A stretch of DNA of 64,000 nucleotides. Source: a virus. Positions 33,612-41,086 of this stretch are shown here, in pieces. Each line of letters opens with the position of its first letter. Position 1 is the first letter of the stretch. Made by a program: the position numbers and the translations under genes. The notes under the pieces were generated by a model, which saw nothing but the letters and a program-made list of their open reading frames with translations, had not been told where the DNA came from and did not search any database. The stretch is from the IMG/VR virus record IMGVR_UViG_3300009703_004110, positions 268,271 to 332,270 of that record, one strand, 5' to 3'.

Positions 33612-33637
33612 AAGAGTCTATCTCCTAATTATATTAT

Positions 33638-33910
33638 TTACCACTTAACTACGACGTCGTCTCCCGAGTCGTTATCTCTCTGATCTGACTAAGTACTTCT
33701 GCTGACAGTAAAGCCGTTCTCTTCAAGGGCCGCTTTGATGCCCAAATAAACACGGCCTCTATAGCTGTAGTCTATTTTCATTAGCGACACGCTTACACTT
33801 GTTCTGCCGCTTGCGGCCGCCCGCCTAATCTTTTCGTAAATAGACTCGGGATCTAGCTGCTGTGTTGCCGCATATTTATCGTTTAATTCTTTTGCCTCAC
33901 TGGCTTTCAT
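33638..33910 (-). CDS. Small protein with in-frame UAG and 16-residue extension
   Basis: From ATG 33910 the frame codes 73 residues to TAG 33689-33691 (...GFTVSRST). Without a stop it continues SDQRDNDSGDDVVVKW to TAA 33638-33640. The extension reads like the last strand of a small phage protein (V-V-V-K-W). The domain itself (SLMKIDYSYRGRVYLGIKAA) is unknown. The amber suppressor tRNA lies 1.4 kb away. The short form is certain to be possible; the long form is inferred. Confidence 0.6.
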
Positions 33911-33947
33911 TTTATTCTCTCTTCGGCGTCTGTCGCCTATTTTTATC

Positions 33948-34256
33948 TTACTTTTTTGCGGAAAGAATATCTAAATAAAATAATATCTCCAAGTCATCGT
34001 CGCCAAGACCTGACATGAATTCTTCCCCATCGATTGTAGTCGCACAGCCTGTGTGATTAATTTTAACAAAAGTGACTTTGCCGTGATCTGATACAAAACC
34101 AACCTTATCAGAATCCATAATAACAACATTCATACGCCTTGGCGACGTAACTCTAACTTTTCGACTATTGATTAACGAAATATAAACGAGCATGGCCCGG
34201 CTCTTTTTCTTAGCACAATATTCTATAAAAGAAAGCTTCCGCCCAATCTTTATCAT
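33948..34256 (-). CDS. FNLDLF-family protein (divergent)
   Basis: 102 residues; start overlaps the Pth2 stop. C-terminus SGLGDDDLEILFYLDILSAK fits the family, with FYLDIL in place of FNLDLF. The N-terminus is basic. Function unknown. Confidence 0.6.
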   Translation of the reverse strand: MIKIGRKLSFIEYCAKKKSRAMLVYISLINSRKVRVTSPRRMNVVIMDSDKVGFVSDHGKVTFVKINHTGCATTIDGEEFMSGLGDDDLEILFYLDILSAKK

Positions 34257-34714
34257 AGCAAAGGAAGGTGGCCGGTAATCCTATCAACATCTTCAACAAA
34301 ACCTGGGCCAATTGCAACGGCTGTCTTTGTCGGAACACCATCAAACTCAGTGAATCCAGCGTCGGTGATTAAAGAGCACGGAAGATTAGCGGCCTTAGCC
34401 GCCTCATATAACTCCACTAACTCTTCTTCACTATCAACACTAACACAGATCTTAGCAAACCTTCCGGCAATCCAAGCACAGACACCCTGTAGCTTTCTGA
34501 TATAACTCTTAAGCCCCCTTGGACCGAAATGTAAATCTACTACCCCGTAAATCCCGCCTTCTTCCCAAAGACCTATATCACCACTACCCCAATCAATTAG
34601 ATCTAATAGTACAGCGCAAGAAGCATGAGCGCCTTGCGACACCATCTTACCTTTCCTCATATTAAGATCTTTTCTTATTATGATTACCTGCTTTGCTTTA
34701 TAATTTTTGGTCAT
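34253..34714 (-). CDS. Peptidyl-tRNA hydrolase, Pth2-type
   Basis: 153 residues. IIIRKDLNMRKGKMVSQGAHA is the Pth2 start motif and PTKTAVAIGP the C-terminal one. Releases peptides from stalled peptidyl-tRNA so the tRNA can be reused. A second Pth2 domain is fused to an HD domain at 36.4-37.3 kb. Start overlaps the methyltransferase stop (ATGA). Confidence 0.9.
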   Translation of the reverse strand: MTKNYKAKQVIIIRKDLNMRKGKMVSQGAHASCAVLLDLIDWGSGDIGLWEEGGIYGVVDLHFGPRGLKSYIRKLQGVCAWIAGRFAKICVSVDSEEELVELYEAAKAANLPCSLITDAGFTEFDGVPTKTAVAIGPGFVEDVDRITGHLPLL

Positions 34715-35289
34715 ATATTCCTCGGTGGCTTTACGGCCTCAACATTTAAACTAACCAAAGTTCCTTTGTGCCATATTTCATCTGGCAGCTCATTACCATC
34801 CTCATCATGCCTTGGAACATAATCCCTGCTCCAGTCTCTTACATTAGCATGTGAAGTTGTAAATGGATCATATCGTTTGATATTGACAAATCCCATTTCA
34901 GACAAATCTTTTTGAAGCTGGTTGAAATCCCATCCCCAACAGTGATAGTCGTAAGGATTTCTTTGGCCACCGAACATGGTGCCTCTTATCTCAGATAGAT
35001 CACCAGTCTCATTGTAGTGACGAATCAGCCCTTCAAAATCAGGAACCGAAATCCTTAGCATTCCGCCCGGTGCTAACAAATCAAGTAAGGTTGATAGAAC
35101 ATCTTTGTACTCGTGTCGTGAGAAGTGTTCTAAAACATGGCAAGCATAGATGTAATCAACACTGTTCTTTTCAAACTTTGTATGCAAATCTTTTATATCA
35201 CATATCAAATCAGTAGCGTCAGTTTCATAAATATCTATGTTTACAAAGCCTTCTATCTTTTTTGGTCCGCATCCTAAATGTAATTTCAT
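34711..35289 (-). CDS. SAM-dependent methyltransferase
   Basis: 192 residues. KLHLGCGPKKIEG (SAM motif I), NIDIYETDATD, CHVLEHFS and LLAPGGMLRISVPD show a class I methyltransferase related to glycan- or rhamnan-type enzymes. A paralogue of the 23576-24115 protein. Downstream of the amber suppressor tRNA, upstream of Pth2. Substrate unknown. Confidence 0.88.
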   Translation of the reverse strand: MKLHLGCGPKKIEGFVNIDIYETDATDLICDIKDLHTKFEKNSVDYIYACHVLEHFSRHEYKDVLSTLLDLLAPGGMLRISVPDFEGLIRHYNETGDLSEIRGTMFGGQRNPYDYHCWGWDFNQLQKDLSEMGFVNIKRYDPFTTSHANVRDWSRDYVPRHDEDGNELPDEIWHKGTLVSLNVEAVKPPRNI

Positions 35290-35305
35290 TTTCCCTTCAA
35301 TTTTA

Positions 35306-35381
35306 TGGCACGCTGTAAGGGATTCGAACCCTTGACGCGGAGGTCTAGAATCTCCCGCTCTGACCGCTGAGCTAACAGCGC
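35306..35381 (-). tRNA. Amber suppressor tRNA (CTA)
   Basis: Regular 76-nt cloverleaf: acceptor GCGCTGT/ACAGCGT (G1-U72), D-stem GCTC/GAGC, anticodon stem GGAGA/CCTCC (A31-C39 mismatch), loop TTCTAGA with anticodon CTA (complement of 35346-35348), T-arm AAGGG/CCCTT with TTCGAAT, G73, CCA. CTA reads UAG. Weak first pair and G73 are compatible with glutamine charging, but the amino acid is not certain. Confidence 0.93.
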
Positions 35382-35460
35382 AAAATGAAATAGAAAGCTT
35401 AGGCCGAAGCCTTTGTGTCCTCTCTATTTCATTACCCTTTGAATTTTGTTTTTAGCTTGC

Positions 35461-35835
35461 TTACTGAAGGCTTGCCGCATACAGCGCTGTCTTGGCTGAG
35501 TAGTTGCTGTTTGAAAGTGCCCAACTTCTCATCCAATCCCAATCACCCATCACATAGGCAGAGAATTGAGTTTCAGAAAGGTCAATCTCTGTGTCTACAG
35601 ACATTTCCTGCATTCGGATAATTCTATCGAAGGTTTTGACATGTGATTGCAGTTCTGCTAAGCTAAATTGCATATTAACTTTTTCGCCATTCTCTAGTTG
35701 GCGCAGCTTCTTCATTAAAATTCTCTTGGACTCTCGACGATAGCCCTCCATCACCTCTTCATACATTTCGATGTGCTCTTCTCGGTTAGTTCTTAGCGCC
35801 TCAAGAACATCTTTTCTTAATACTGTTACATTCAT
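35461..35835 (-). CDS. Hypothetical helical protein
   Basis: 124 residues, rich in Glu, Arg and Leu (EALRTNREEHIEMYEEVMEG), likely helical, ending NSNYSAKTALYAASLQ. The general make-up is like that of the 38151-38513 protein. No known family. Confidence 0.65.
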   Translation of the reverse strand: MNVTVLRKDVLEALRTNREEHIEMYEEVMEGYRRESKRILMKKLRQLENGEKVNMQFSLAELQSHVKTFDRIIRMQEMSVDTEIDLSETQFSAYVMGDWDWMRSWALSNSNYSAKTALYAASLQ

Positions 35836-35862
35836 TTCGTCACGGCTTCCCCTTATATTTCC

Positions 35863-36156
35863 TCACTTTGCATATACCTCGTTCAGAGGCCAGAATCCAT
35901 ATCCTGTACGGATCCCTTTGATTAATCTTCTTAAGATTGCAGCTTCCTCATTAGAAACTACACGAGACCAAAAGTGTCTTAAGAAATCTTCTCTATCTTC
36001 ATAGTCAAGATATTGGTTTGAACCAAATCCATAATGAAGTGGCTGATTAGATGGAATTTTGCTTTGTGCGTTATTCCACTCTTCTTCCTCCATTAATGCT
36101 ACTCCGCCAAGATTAAACTCATCAGCCCAATTATCATTAAAGTAAATTAACAACAA
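35863..36156 (-). CDS. Hypothetical protein
   Basis: 97 residues (MLLIYFNDNWADEFNLGGVA...), acidic N-terminal half, helical C-terminal half. No recognised motif. Part of a run of small genes upstream of the methyltransferase. Confidence 0.6.
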   Translation of the reverse strand: MLLIYFNDNWADEFNLGGVALMEEEEWNNAQSKIPSNQPLHYGFGSNQYLDYEDREDFLRHFWSRVVSNEEAAILRRLIKGIRTGYGFWPLNEVYAK

Positions 36157-36157
36157 T

Positions 36158-36385
36158 TCAATCTCCTTTGTTATTCAAAAATGAAATGAACACTCCAGAA
36201 CGTTCATCCCACCATGTAAATTCAACATAAATACTTGAAATAACATTTGCTGCACTACTTTTTTCAGTTACTCTCAGCCAAACTCCACCGGGCAAATTCA
36301 TGGCTGATGTAACAATGTCACCACTACCATAGCCACCATAAGATTTATCTACTCTTAACCACTTGCCCATTATGGGGTCGCTCAT
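36158..36385 (-). CDS. Small hypothetical protein
   Basis: 75 residues; begins MSDPIMGKWLRVDKSYGGYG, then strands with many Val, Thr and Trp, suggesting a small beta protein. No known family. Lies directly after the Pth2-HD gene. Confidence 0.6.
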   Translation of the reverse strand: MSDPIMGKWLRVDKSYGGYGSGDIVTSAMNLPGGVWLRVTEKSSAANVISSIYVEFTWWDERSGVFISFLNNKGD

Positions 36386-36388
36386 AAT

Positions 36389-37327
36389 TTAACCATTAAA
36401 AAGATGTTTACAAATAGCTCGACCTCTGCGATCGATCTGCTTCCACTTAATCTTAAAACTATCAGATTCTCTTCCGCCAAATATCTTGGCATTACTATGA
36501 ACCTCAGATAAGCCTGCAAGTAACAAAGTAATTGCAACGATCTTATTTCTACAGAACTCTTCAGCTTCTGATGCTTTGATAGTATGAATCTCCATATCTC
36601 TCAGAATAAGCTCTCCAATAATTGGGTCGCCATTAATTTTATTCCAAGTCTGATATGATATCTTTGCGTGATCAGGAAAATGAACACGGCCTTCTTCATC
36701 CATTTCTTTACAGTAAGGCTTGCCACAATCATGCATGGTAGCGTACTGCTGAATGATATCCGATGATAACAAACTATTTTTGATATCCTCTCTGTACCCT
36801 TCAAACCAAGAAGGCAGTTTCCAGTCTAGTCGCAACTCTTGTCCGTCCAGATAATGAAGCAAATCTTCATAATGCTTCCAGACGGATAGTCCGTGCTCGT
36901 AAATTGTTTGCCCTTTGGTCTGCTCTATATGCTTCATATCTCGTACCACTTTTTGGTACGGCGTCTCTGGCTGACTAAATTCTTTTAGTGCCAGCGGAAG
37001 CGAGCCACAGAATCTTCGACCTTTATCTCCAGGCTCAATTGCAAGTGCAGTAATCTGATTGTTAATGTCGGGCTCTCGAAAAACAGAAAATCTAATCTTC
37101 TTCTTTTCGGCTCGTGCAATCAGCTTGATTAGCTCGTCTTCATCCTTCGCAGATAGAATTGCGATATGATTAGAAGACTGATACCATTCCGATTCGATCT
37201 CAGAATGCTCTGAAATGAATTCACGAAATGCGTGAAGTGCCTGTGCAATTTGTGTGCCAGGATCTAAATCCTTGCGAGTAATAATATATAGCTTGTCAGT
37301 TGGACAGAGGCCCTAAGTGTGTTCCAT
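36389..37327 (-). CDS. Pth2-HD fusion protein with UAG at codon 5
   Basis: ATG 37327 has AGGAGAGGGAA upstream. The frame reads MEHT, then TAG (37313-37315), then runs open to TAA 36389. After the UAG comes a Pth2-like domain (KLYIITRKDLDPGTQIAQAL...FREPDINNQITALAIEP) and, from about residue 145, an HD domain with EHGLSVWKH, MHDCGK and HFPDHAKIS. There is no ATG, GTG or TTG between the UAG and the start of the Pth2 fold. Full product about 312 residues. Expression seems to need amber reading. The HD part could still be made alone from a later start near 36949. Confidence 0.8.
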
Positions 37328-37336
37328 TTCCCTCTC

Positions 37337-37744
37337 CTATAAGGTCTGTTGTATGCTATCCATATCTTCTATCTCTATTTCATCAAAGCCAAAGTCGGCT
37401 TGAAATGTGCGGACGCTAGTGCTATCTGTTTCATCAGAATGAATTGAGTGCCAATACTGCCCATCATATTCTGCGTTATTTACAAGATGCACATGATGCA
37501 CATGATAGACTCTTCCATTAATTTCTTTACTTAACCAAGTAGATAAAAGACGCTTATTCTTTCCCGATTCTCCAGCTTCGCCAGTAATATACCAGCCATG
37601 CCCAAATAATGAATCGGTGTTTCCAATGCCCCACTCATCAGAAGTTAAGTTATTATAAAGATGATTCATTCTATCTCTGTAGAAATCCCATTCTCCAATC
37701 CATAGAACATTATAACCAACATCTGAATAAGTATTCCTGCCCAT
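37337..37744 (-). CDS. Hypothetical protein upstream of Pth2-HD
   Basis: 135 residues, aromatic- and His-rich (VYHVHHVHLVNNAEYDG). It ends in TAG at 37337-37339. The frame continues EREMEHT to the second UAG and then into Pth2-HD, so suppression at both codons would fuse the proteins. No known family. Confidence 0.65.
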   Translation of the reverse strand: MGRNTYSDVGYNVLWIGEWDFYRDRMNHLYNNLTSDEWGIGNTDSLFGHGWYITGEAGESGKNKRLLSTWLSKEINGRVYHVHHVHLVNNAEYDGQYWHSIHSDETDSTSVRTFQADFGFDEIEIEDMDSIQQTL

Positions 37745-37748
37745 CTTA

Positions 37749-38027
37749 ATTCTCCCATGTGATATGCAGGCCGGTAGGCGGCAAAATCTTTATAGTCTAT
37801 TCACTCTCGTCAGCTTTCTCTTTCACTAATTTAATATAAGCAGTATAAGCAACTTGACTATATGCCATGTTAATTGAGGCGGACATTACTACCAGTGATA
37901 TACCAAAGATTGCTTCTTCATCTGTGCCATGCATCATATCATAAATGATATAAGCAAATTCCTCTGGTGTGTTTTGTTCAATTAATTTCTTACAAAACCG
38001 GGCTGGGTCGATTGACTCTAATAACAT
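37749..38027 (-). CDS. Small protein with in-frame UAG and 16-residue extension
   Basis: 76 residues from ATG 38027 to TAG 37797-37799 (...VKEKADESE). Beyond it the frame codes TIKILPPTGLHITWEN and ends at TAA 37749-37751. The extension has a natural protein-like composition. Short form sure; long form inferred from the nearby suppressor tRNA. Function unknown. Confidence 0.6.
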
Positions 38028-38043
38028 GGTTTCCTCGTAATTA

Positions 38044-38120
38044 TGGAGGCGACGGCAGGATTCGAACCTGCGAATAGACGAGTTGCAGTCGCCTCCCTTA
38101 AGCCTCTTGGGTACGTCGCC
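38044..38120 (-). tRNA. tRNA-Cys(GCA)
   Basis: Acceptor GGCGACG/CGTCGCC, D-stem CCC/GGG, anticodon stem GGCGA/TCGTC with loop CTGCAAC (GCA), T-arm GCAGG/CCTGC, U73 as in bacterial tRNA-Cys, CCA. Confidence 0.94.
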
Positions 38121-38150
38121 ATTATGGGGAGATTTCTCTCCCCAATTAGA

Positions 38151-38513
38151 TCAGTTCAAAAGTTCCTTCACACGTTCCAACGTCCAGTCCTTCCTTTCGG
38201 AATAACCTACGTGAGACTTAATGATGCTCAAAACCTCTTCCGCGTCAGGCGCCTCCTTGCAACTTGCTTCAATCTTACGATAAGCCATACCCCTAATGAG
38301 GCCATTGGCTACGTTAAGACTGCGAGCATAAGATGCCCGGTCAACACGAAGTGATGCTGCCGCATACGTAGTGTTGCCCCAATGCTTAGTCTCCTGAGAG
38401 TCTATCATCTTCTGCGCTGTTTGAAATAAAGTTCTGGCTCTTGCCTTCACCATACGGCGATGGTAAGCGGTTGACTTAAGTTCTGCTCTAAGTAGTTCAC
38501 GATACATATTCAT
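38151..38513 (-). CDS. Hypothetical helical protein
   Basis: 120 residues, basic in the first third, Ala-rich. 'YAAASLRVDRASYARSLNVANG' looks like helix pairs. No known family. Next upstream gene is the small UAG-containing frame. Confidence 0.65.
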   Translation of the reverse strand: MNMYRELLRAELKSTAYHRRMVKARARTLFQTAQKMIDSQETKHWGNTTYAAASLRVDRASYARSLNVANGLIRGMAYRKIEASCKEAPDAEEVLSIIKSHVGYSERKDWTLERVKELLN

Positions 38514-38529
38514 TTTGTTTTATCCTTTT

Positions 38530-38649
38530 TTAGTTTTTTTGAATTGCTGCCATCACAGCCGACTTTGTGTGGCACGATTTAAACGCTGTTATATCAACTC
38601 CAAAACTAAAAGGTGGACCTCTTGCATAAGTCTAACAATATTCTCGCAT
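38530..38649 (-). CDS. Small frame with UAG at codon 6
   Basis: ATG 38649 follows GGAGATAGTT. The frame reads MREYC, TAG (38632-38634), then 33 more residues (TYARGPPFSFGVDITAFKSC...) to TAA 38530. The arrangement copies that of the Pth2-HD gene. The protein matches nothing known, so this is less certain. No other gene was found in 38514-38714. Confidence 0.45.
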
Positions 38650-38714
38650 AACTATCTCCATATTAACAATATACCGAAGTGTACATTGTCGTTCAAAAAA
38701 ATTTAATTAGTTTC

Positions 38715-39482
38715 TTACAGAAACCTACTAACGTACTCTCTATCTTCTTTAAAGAGAGGAATCTCCCAGTCGATAGTCCATCTATTACGTTTGGCTATCA
38801 CAGTTTCTTTAGCCCCATGCTTCATAAAAGTCACAGGTTCTTCAAAGCTTTTACGAGTTACAGTAAATCCTTTTTGAAAATGACTTGGGACGTCTTCCCA
38901 CGGAGTACCATTATTTCTCAACATTTCTTTCATCTGCAAAACAGTTCTACCATTACATTCTTTATGAGAAAAATAATGCCTTGCATACATTGAAACAGAA
39001 TTGCGCAAAGCGTCTTGCTGTCTCCATACAAAAGCATTAACAACTTCATGCTCAGGAAGATTCCAGAACCTAGAATCAAATTTTGGTCTAGAGTCTGCAA
39101 GGCTTGGATCGCTCATAACTAATGCTGCATAAAACTCAACTGCTACAGCAGAAGCAATAACGCTATTCATCTTTCTGGTTTTATAACCAAAATAAGGCTG
39201 AGTCTGCTCTGATTCAGTATCAGTTATTAGAAAGGATATTTCATCAGACTGGACGTAAGCCATCTTACAACCTTGGATTTCTTGGCACCCAACAATGGCA
39301 CCTACAGCCATAGCCAAAACAAATTTTTCATTCCAAGGAGAATTAGCTTCTTTCTTTAGACTCTTAGTAAATTTACTAAAATTCTTTCCATCTACTCGGC
39401 CAATAACAGGAACGCCACTAACTAGCTTAAAGTTAGTTTGCTTCTCGTAACCCTTCATCCTATTTTCTAATGTATCAAACAT
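38715..39482 (-). CDS. Thg1-like tRNA 5'-end polymerase
   Basis: 255 residues. GRVDGKNFSKFT and YVQSDEISFLI carry the metal-binding Asp residues of Thg1 proteins, which add nucleotides 3' to 5'. Thg1 adds G-1 to tRNA-His; Thg1-like proteins repair 5'-shortened or mismatched tRNAs. Several tRNAs here have a G1-U72 first pair and could be substrates. Overlaps the RNase H gene. Confidence 0.9.
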   Translation of the reverse strand: MFDTLENRMKGYEKQTNFKLVSGVPVIGRVDGKNFSKFTKSLKKEANSPWNEKFVLAMAVGAIVGCQEIQGCKMAYVQSDEISFLITDTESEQTQPYFGYKTRKMNSVIASAVAVEFYAALVMSDPSLADSRPKFDSRFWNLPEHEVVNAFVWRQQDALRNSVSMYARHYFSHKECNGRTVLQMKEMLRNNGTPWEDVPSHFQKGFTVTRKSFEEPVTFMKHGAKETVIAKRNRWTIDWEIPLFKEDREYVSRFL

Positions 39483-39912
39483 CGGGAGCCTCTCCGCTCT
39501 TAGTTATCTGCTCAGCTGCCGCAATACCCGCCAGCTTATCAACCACTTCGTTATATTCATTTCCAGCATGACCCTTAACCCATTTAATATCAAGGTTTGG
39601 ACAGTTTTCTAATTTTTCTCTTATTGTTTTAACACGCTCGGTATTCTTCCTAGCAATCCAGTTCTTAGTAAAAAGTCCCACACAGTAACTTGAGTCGGTA
39701 TATATAACGGCCTCTTCCCAATTCCTGCCTTCTCTTATTAGATAATCTATGGCATACTCTATTCCGCTCATTTCAGCAACATTATTTGTCTCGACTCCAA
39801 TGTGGCCGGCACAATAGTGTATTACCTTATCATCTTCTAAAACTATAACGCCATATCCTGCTGGACCTGGATTGGTTGGCTTGCATGAGCCATCCGTATA
39901 TATTGAGATCAT
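39475..39912 (-). CDS. rnhA: Ribonuclease HI
   Basis: 145 residues. ISIYTDGSCKPTNPGPAGYG, NNVAEMSGIEYA, YTDSSYC and VKGHAGNEYNEVVDKLA give the D-E-D-D active site of type 1 RNase H, which cuts RNA in RNA-DNA hybrids. Likely for primer removal or nucleotide recycling. Confidence 0.96.
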   Translation of the reverse strand: MISIYTDGSCKPTNPGPAGYGVIVLEDDKVIHYCAGHIGVETNNVAEMSGIEYAIDYLIREGRNWEEAVIYTDSSYCVGLFTKNWIARKNTERVKTIREKLENCPNLDIKWVKGHAGNEYNEVVDKLAGIAAAEQITKSGEAPDV

Positions 39913-39932
39913 CTGTTATTAGACTCCTTAGG

Positions 39933-40544
39933 TTATGCTAGCTCCTCGTAAAGAGCCTCGTCATTTCTGCATCTTTTACGTAGTTCAGTATACCAAGCTT
40001 GATTCTTAACTTTGAACATTAAGACGCCAGGCTTCTTTGGATGCTTGGCTTTGCATACTACGCCTTCGAATGTCATCCCCGGTAACGTACCGTTTCTAAC
40101 TTGCTCTAAGAACGTGGCATTCGGCTTACCTCTATAGAGCATAGGTGCTATATCTAAATGTCCAAACAGCTTTAAGAATTCTTTGGGCGGAACCATTCCG
40201 CTCTTAAATAGATTGGCATCAAACAAGACTATTTGATGCTCTTCGGTATTGTCGTGCCATCCAAAAGATGAACTCTCTCCAAAGAATTCAAAGAACAATA
40301 CGACTTTATCGAGCCGTTGTTTTCTCATGATCTTGGAAACATCATCTTCGTACTTATTTCGGATAAGACCTATGGCTTCACCAAAGGTTTCGTCGTCTGC
40401 ACCAAGCATTCTCTTGCGAGTGCCAAACTTATAGAAGCCACGCTTCTTTGACCATTCGGCTCTGATGTTGGAACCATCTAATTTGTCAAAGGCATAAACA
40501 TCAAGATTAGATATCTCGCCTGTTATTGATGGATACTGTTTCAT
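39933..40544 (-). CDS. RNA ligase, Rnl2-like
   Basis: 203 residues. DKLDGSNIRAEW holds the nucleotidyl-lysine (KLDG). KFGTRKRMLG, FFEFFG, FEGVVCK and FKVKNQAW correspond to the later ligase motifs. The short form lacks the C-terminal domain of T4 Rnl2 (about 330 residues). It may seal nicked tRNA. Sits beside RNase H and Thg1. Confidence 0.88.
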   Translation of the reverse strand: MKQYPSITGEISNLDVYAFDKLDGSNIRAEWSKKRGFYKFGTRKRMLGADDETFGEAIGLIRNKYEDDVSKIMRKQRLDKVVLFFEFFGESSSFGWHDNTEEHQIVLFDANLFKSGMVPPKEFLKLFGHLDIAPMLYRGKPNATFLEQVRNGTLPGMTFEGVVCKAKHPKKPGVLMFKVKNQAWYTELRKRCRNDEALYEELA

Positions 40545-40545
40545 T

Positions 40546-40830
40546 TTATTTCCAGATGATTACCCTGTTCTCTCTTGAGTCTATAACATAAGAAAAATAA
40601 ACCGCGCCCTCTTTGGCAGGGTCTATTTTTTCATATACTTCTATAGCCGGACCAGTACTGTAATCAATAAAGTTTACTCTTTTAAGGTTGACAATACCTG
40701 CCTCATAAAACATATCACTATAATCGTATGCCTCTACCGGAACCAGCAAGAAGCCGTTCATAATTGTTCCAGCAACCTCTTGGTAGGCGCGCTCCTCGTT
40801 ATCTTCATCTACATATTTTCTTGTATTCAT
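40546..40830 (-). CDS. Small hypothetical protein
   Basis: 94 residues (start MNTRKYVDEDNEERAYQEVA). Ends in alternating strands RENRVIIWK. No known family. It ends next to the ligase start. Confidence 0.6.
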   Translation of the reverse strand: MNTRKYVDEDNEERAYQEVAGTIMNGFLLVPVEAYDYSDMFYEAGIVNLKRVNFIDYSTGPAIEVYEKIDPAKEGAVYFSYVIDSRENRVIIWK

Positions 40831-40851
40831 ATGCAACCTCAGCTTATTTTA

Positions 40852-40928
40852 TGGTAGCCCCATCAGGAGTCGAACCTGAAACCTTTCGCCTATCAAGCGA
40901 CTGCTCTAGCCAATTGAGCTATGGAGCC
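40852..40928 (-). tRNA. tRNA-Ile(GAT), first copy
   Basis: Acceptor GGCTCCA/TGGGGCT (G1-U72), D-stem GCTC/GAGC, anticodon loop TTGATAG (GAT), T-arm TCAGG/CCTGA, A73, CCA. The 27-43 pair is G-A. Confidence 0.92.
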
Positions 40929-40931
40929 ACA

Positions 40932-41007
40932 TTCATAATAAGTGGTCGTGTGGTTGCCCGCAGTCCCACACGACCTTACCCTAGGTCGTAACTTTACTTA
41001 TTATGAA
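40932..41007 (-). ncRNA. Nested 12+10 bp hairpin between two tRNA-Ile genes
   Basis: TTCATAATAAGT (40932-40943) pairs with ACTTATTATGAA (40996-41007), and directly inside GGTCGTGTGG (40944-40953) pairs with CCACACGACC (40966-40975). The whole is 76 nt, the length of a tRNA, and fills the entire space between two tRNA-Ile(GAT) genes. Possibly a processing element or small RNA. It has no T-arm or anticodon arm. Confidence 0.6.
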
Positions 41008-41008
41008 A

Positions 41009-41086
41009 TGGTAGGGGTAGTTGGATTTGAACCAACGGCCTTTCGCTTATCAGGCGGCTGCTCCAACCAAACTGAGCTATACCCCT
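41009..41086 (-). tRNA. tRNA-Ile(GAT), second copy
   Basis: Acceptor AGGGGTA/TACCCCT, D-stem GCTC/GAGC, anticodon loop CTGATAA (GAT), T-arm GTTGG/CCAAC with TTCAAAT, A73, CCA. Differs from the first copy over most of its length, so it is not a recent duplicate. Confidence 0.93.
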
